Assembly (NCBI GenBank): GCA_964608895.1 | Contig: CAZSPT010000020.1 | Location: 1 to 15,037, forward strand | From: CAZSPT01 sp964608895 | GTDB taxonomy: Bacteria; Patescibacteriota; Patescibacteriia; 2-01-FULL-39-33 | Direction of reading: 5' to 3' | DNA length: 15,037 nt | Shown: positions 13,911 to 15,037 of the stretch, one piece after another | Layout: each line of letters begins with the position of its first letter | Position numbering within the stretch: position 1 is the stretch's first letter | Notes under the pieces: generated by a model | Databases searched by the model: none | Told to the model about the DNA's origin: nothing | The model's input: only the letters and a program-made list of their open reading frames with translations | Position numbers and translations under genes: made by a program

Positions 13911-14378
13911 TTAATTAAGCATCCAAATGGAATAATTAAGATAACCGGCAAAGCTGACCCATAAAAAATAAGGTATTAAAAGATAAGCCGCCCATTTGTT
14001 TATTTTCCAAAACTTAACCATTAAAATCGCGATTAACAGCCAGATGACAACTATATTCGCGAAAGCCAGACCGGGATTTTTAAAACCAAAAAAAAATATT
14101 GACCAGACGGCGTTAAAAAACAAATGAATCCAGAATAGCCGGAAGGCGGCCTCGGCTTCTTTATTTTCAACTAATCTCTGCCAAATTAAATAAACGCTGA
14201 TACCCATTAAAATATAAAGAATAATCCAAACCGGACCAAACAGCCAGTTTGGAGGACTAAAACTTGGCTTGATTAAATCAATATACCAGTTAGGAATCGC
14301 CGACGAAGTAAAAAGAAAACCAACCATGCCGGCCAACTGCGGCAGTAAAAGAGAAATTGCAAGACGTTTATAATTCAC
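13911..14378 (-). CDS. TspO/MBR family protein (tryptophan-rich sensory protein)
   Basis: 155 aa with five hydrophobic helices. The family signature is clear: Ile-Lys-Pro-Ser-Phe-Ser-Pro-Pro-Asn-Trp-Leu-Phe-Gly-Pro-Val-Trp (36-51), the Trp-rich helix pattern, the Phe-Phe-Asn-Ala-Val-Trp-Ser segment (87-93) and the C-terminal Leu-Asn-Tyr-Ser-Ile-Trp. TspO proteins bind tetrapyrroles and other hydrophobic ligands in the membrane and act in stress or porphyrin handling; the ligand here is unknown. The start is GTG at 14378, with no Shine-Dalgarno. A TATAAT (14406-14411, minus) lies 28 nt upstream, but the -35 is not clear, so the leader would be short. It is a single-gene unit. Confidence 0.92.
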   Translation of the reverse strand: MNYKRLAISLLLPQLAGMVGFLFTSSAIPNWYIDLIKPSFSPPNWLFGPVWIILYILMGISVYLIWQRLVENKEAEAAFRLFWIHLFFNAVWSIFFFGFKNPGLAFANIVVIWLLIAILMVKFWKINKWAAYLLIPYFLWVSFAGYLNYSIWMLN

Positions 14379-14895
14379 AAATTTTATTTAAACTCTCTTA
14401 TTTTTATTATAAATGGTTTATCAATATTTTATCTTATAACGCGTACAAAATACGCGGTAATTTATTTACACTTTATTAAATTAACAAAATAAAATCCGTA
14501 TAAAGAAATAAATTTTTCACCTTTTTTGCTATATTTAAAAATCATCTTTATATTATCATATTAAAGGAAAAAATCGCAGTAATCAAGAAAATTAGAAAGA
14601 ATACAACTATTATCCGGCTAATTAGACGATCTGAGATTTGTTGCCCGTTTCTACCCCTGTTTGCCCCTGTGGCGAGTGATTGGGAGGAAATAAGAGATTG
14701 ATACTCTTAAAAAAAATTGAGAGAATTTGAACAGTTTGTGATAATTTTAGTTTTTATCTTGGGATAATTTTTCAGCCTTTTCCTCTGCTTCCTTATATGG
14801 CCACATCAACTTCTGCTTGAATTGCCTTATTAATACGTTCTAATGATTCAAGATTTGAAATAAACAATCCTTAAGATTTAATAAAACAATTTATT
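14379..14895. other. Gene-free AT-rich stretch
   Basis: No supported gene. It contains a small hairpin CGCGTA-CAAAA-TACGCG (14440-14456), a CCCCTGT direct repeat (about 14654-14670), a possible decayed coding fragment (14747-14870) and the upstream side of the right-edge promoter. An unstarted 50-codon plus-strand frame ending near 14700 has no ATG, GTG or TTG and is not called. Confidence 0.5.
14747..14870 (-). pseudogene. Possible decayed coding fragment, very tentative
   Basis: Two adjoining minus-strand frames read as a single plausible helical peptide if a frameshift is allowed near 14793. The first ends Asn-Lys-Ala-Ile-Gln-Ala-Glu-Val-Asp-Val-Ala-Ile-stop; the second continues Lys-Glu-Ala-Glu-Glu-Lys-Ala-Glu-Lys-Leu. 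The pattern loosely recalls the C-terminus of 2-oxo acid dehydrogenase E1 alpha subunits, but it is too short to name. Confidence 0.15.
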
Positions 14896-14915
14896 GGCTA
14901 AAATAGGCTAAAATA
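14896..14915 (+). repeat. Perfect tandem 10-mer upstream of the right-edge promoter
   Basis: GGCTAAAATA twice in direct succession, ending 22 nt before the -35 box at 14938. One helical turn per unit suggests a binding site for a regulator on one face of the DNA. The same 8-mer GCTAAAAT forms the palindrome at 1264-1281. Confidence 0.45.
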
Positions 14916-14937
14916 AATCAATTTTACTATCTTGGGT

Positions 14938-14966
14938 TTGACTTTTGGATATAATGGTGATATAAT
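14938..14966 (+). promoter_or_regulatory. Near-consensus sigma70 promoter facing the right edge
   Basis: TTGACT (14938-14943), a 17-nt spacer and a perfect TATAAT (14961-14966) with an extended TG at 14958-14959. A second TATAAT lies at 14950-14955. Transcription should start near 14973. Within the 65 nt left, only a GTG at 14983 opens a frame to the edge (basic, Ser/Gly-rich), and there is no Shine-Dalgarno. The product may be a structured RNA, a long leader or a near-leaderless gene. Confidence 0.7.
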
Positions 14967-15037
14967 AATATATTCTTTCAGAGTGAGAGAATCCCAGTCC
15001 TCGGGTAGAGGAAAAATTCAAAGAGCGGGCAAAAAGT

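Noticed and set aside
14747..14870. Reading this as an E1-alpha dehydrogenase remnant
   Set aside because: The match is about 35 residues, needs a frameshift and rests on memory of a loosely conserved helix. It is kept only as a very low-confidence fragment.
14973..15037. Start of RNase P RNA, tmRNA or a lysine riboswitch
   Set aside because: Short look-alike strings (GAGGAAA, GTAGAGG) are present, but the conserved cores are not visible in the 65 nt available.
1..15037. CRISPR array or recoded UGA
   Set aside because: No regularly spaced direct repeats are seen, and UGA ends several complete genes (DHH, tyrS, 533-aa protein) at the expected places.

Overview
The window looks like a piece of a small-genome, AT-rich bacterium, most likely of the Candidate Phyla Radiation (Patescibacteria). 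This is an inference. It rests on SD-poor housekeeping genes, a degenerate DHH-family protein, lineage-type hypothetical membrane proteins and a tRNA-Ile with anticodon UAU. UGA is used as a normal stop, so the code is standard; the window gives no sign of the UGA-as-glycine recoding of Gracilibacteria or Absconditabacteria.

Layout from left to right. (1) Positions 1-1157, minus strand: the N-terminal part of a single-pass membrane protein that runs off the left edge, then a HIT-family protein, separated by a perfect 24-nt terminator palindrome. (2) Positions 1158-1660: gene-free, but rich in hairpins and inverted repeats. (3) Positions 1661-5389, minus strand: a self-contained four-gene operon of two different SPASM/twitch-like radical SAM enzymes, an extended-SDR NAD-dependent epimerase/dehydratase and a cupin. 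It has its own promoter, 5' leader hairpin, intercistronic hairpin and terminator. A 25-28-nt inverted repeat (1477-1504 and 5559-5583) brackets it. (4) Positions 5585-6106: a fossil of the C-terminal zinc-ribbon half of a large serine recombinase. (5) Positions 6213-6371: tRNA-Val(GAC) and tRNA-Ile(UAU), minus strand. (6) A degenerate DHH-family protein (minus) diverging from a valS-tyrS operon (plus), which ends with a 51-aa membrane peptide and a terminator. (7) Positions 11726-13789, minus strand: a 533-aa membrane protein coupled to a small HExxH metallopeptidase. (8) TspO/MBR protein (minus). (9) Positions 14379-15037: gene-free, with a near-consensus outward promoter at the right edge preceded by a tandem 10-mer.

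The most interesting part is the radical SAM cassette. All four genes have strong, well-spaced Shine-Dalgarno sites, while most surrounding genes have none. Together with the bracketing inverted repeat and the recombinase remnant, this points to a horizontally acquired cassette placed beside a tRNA locus. By family logic the cassette probably builds or modifies a sugar, cyclitol or related small molecule, with radical chemistry on a substrate also handled by an NAD-dependent SDR and a cupin. The substrate cannot be read from the sequence.
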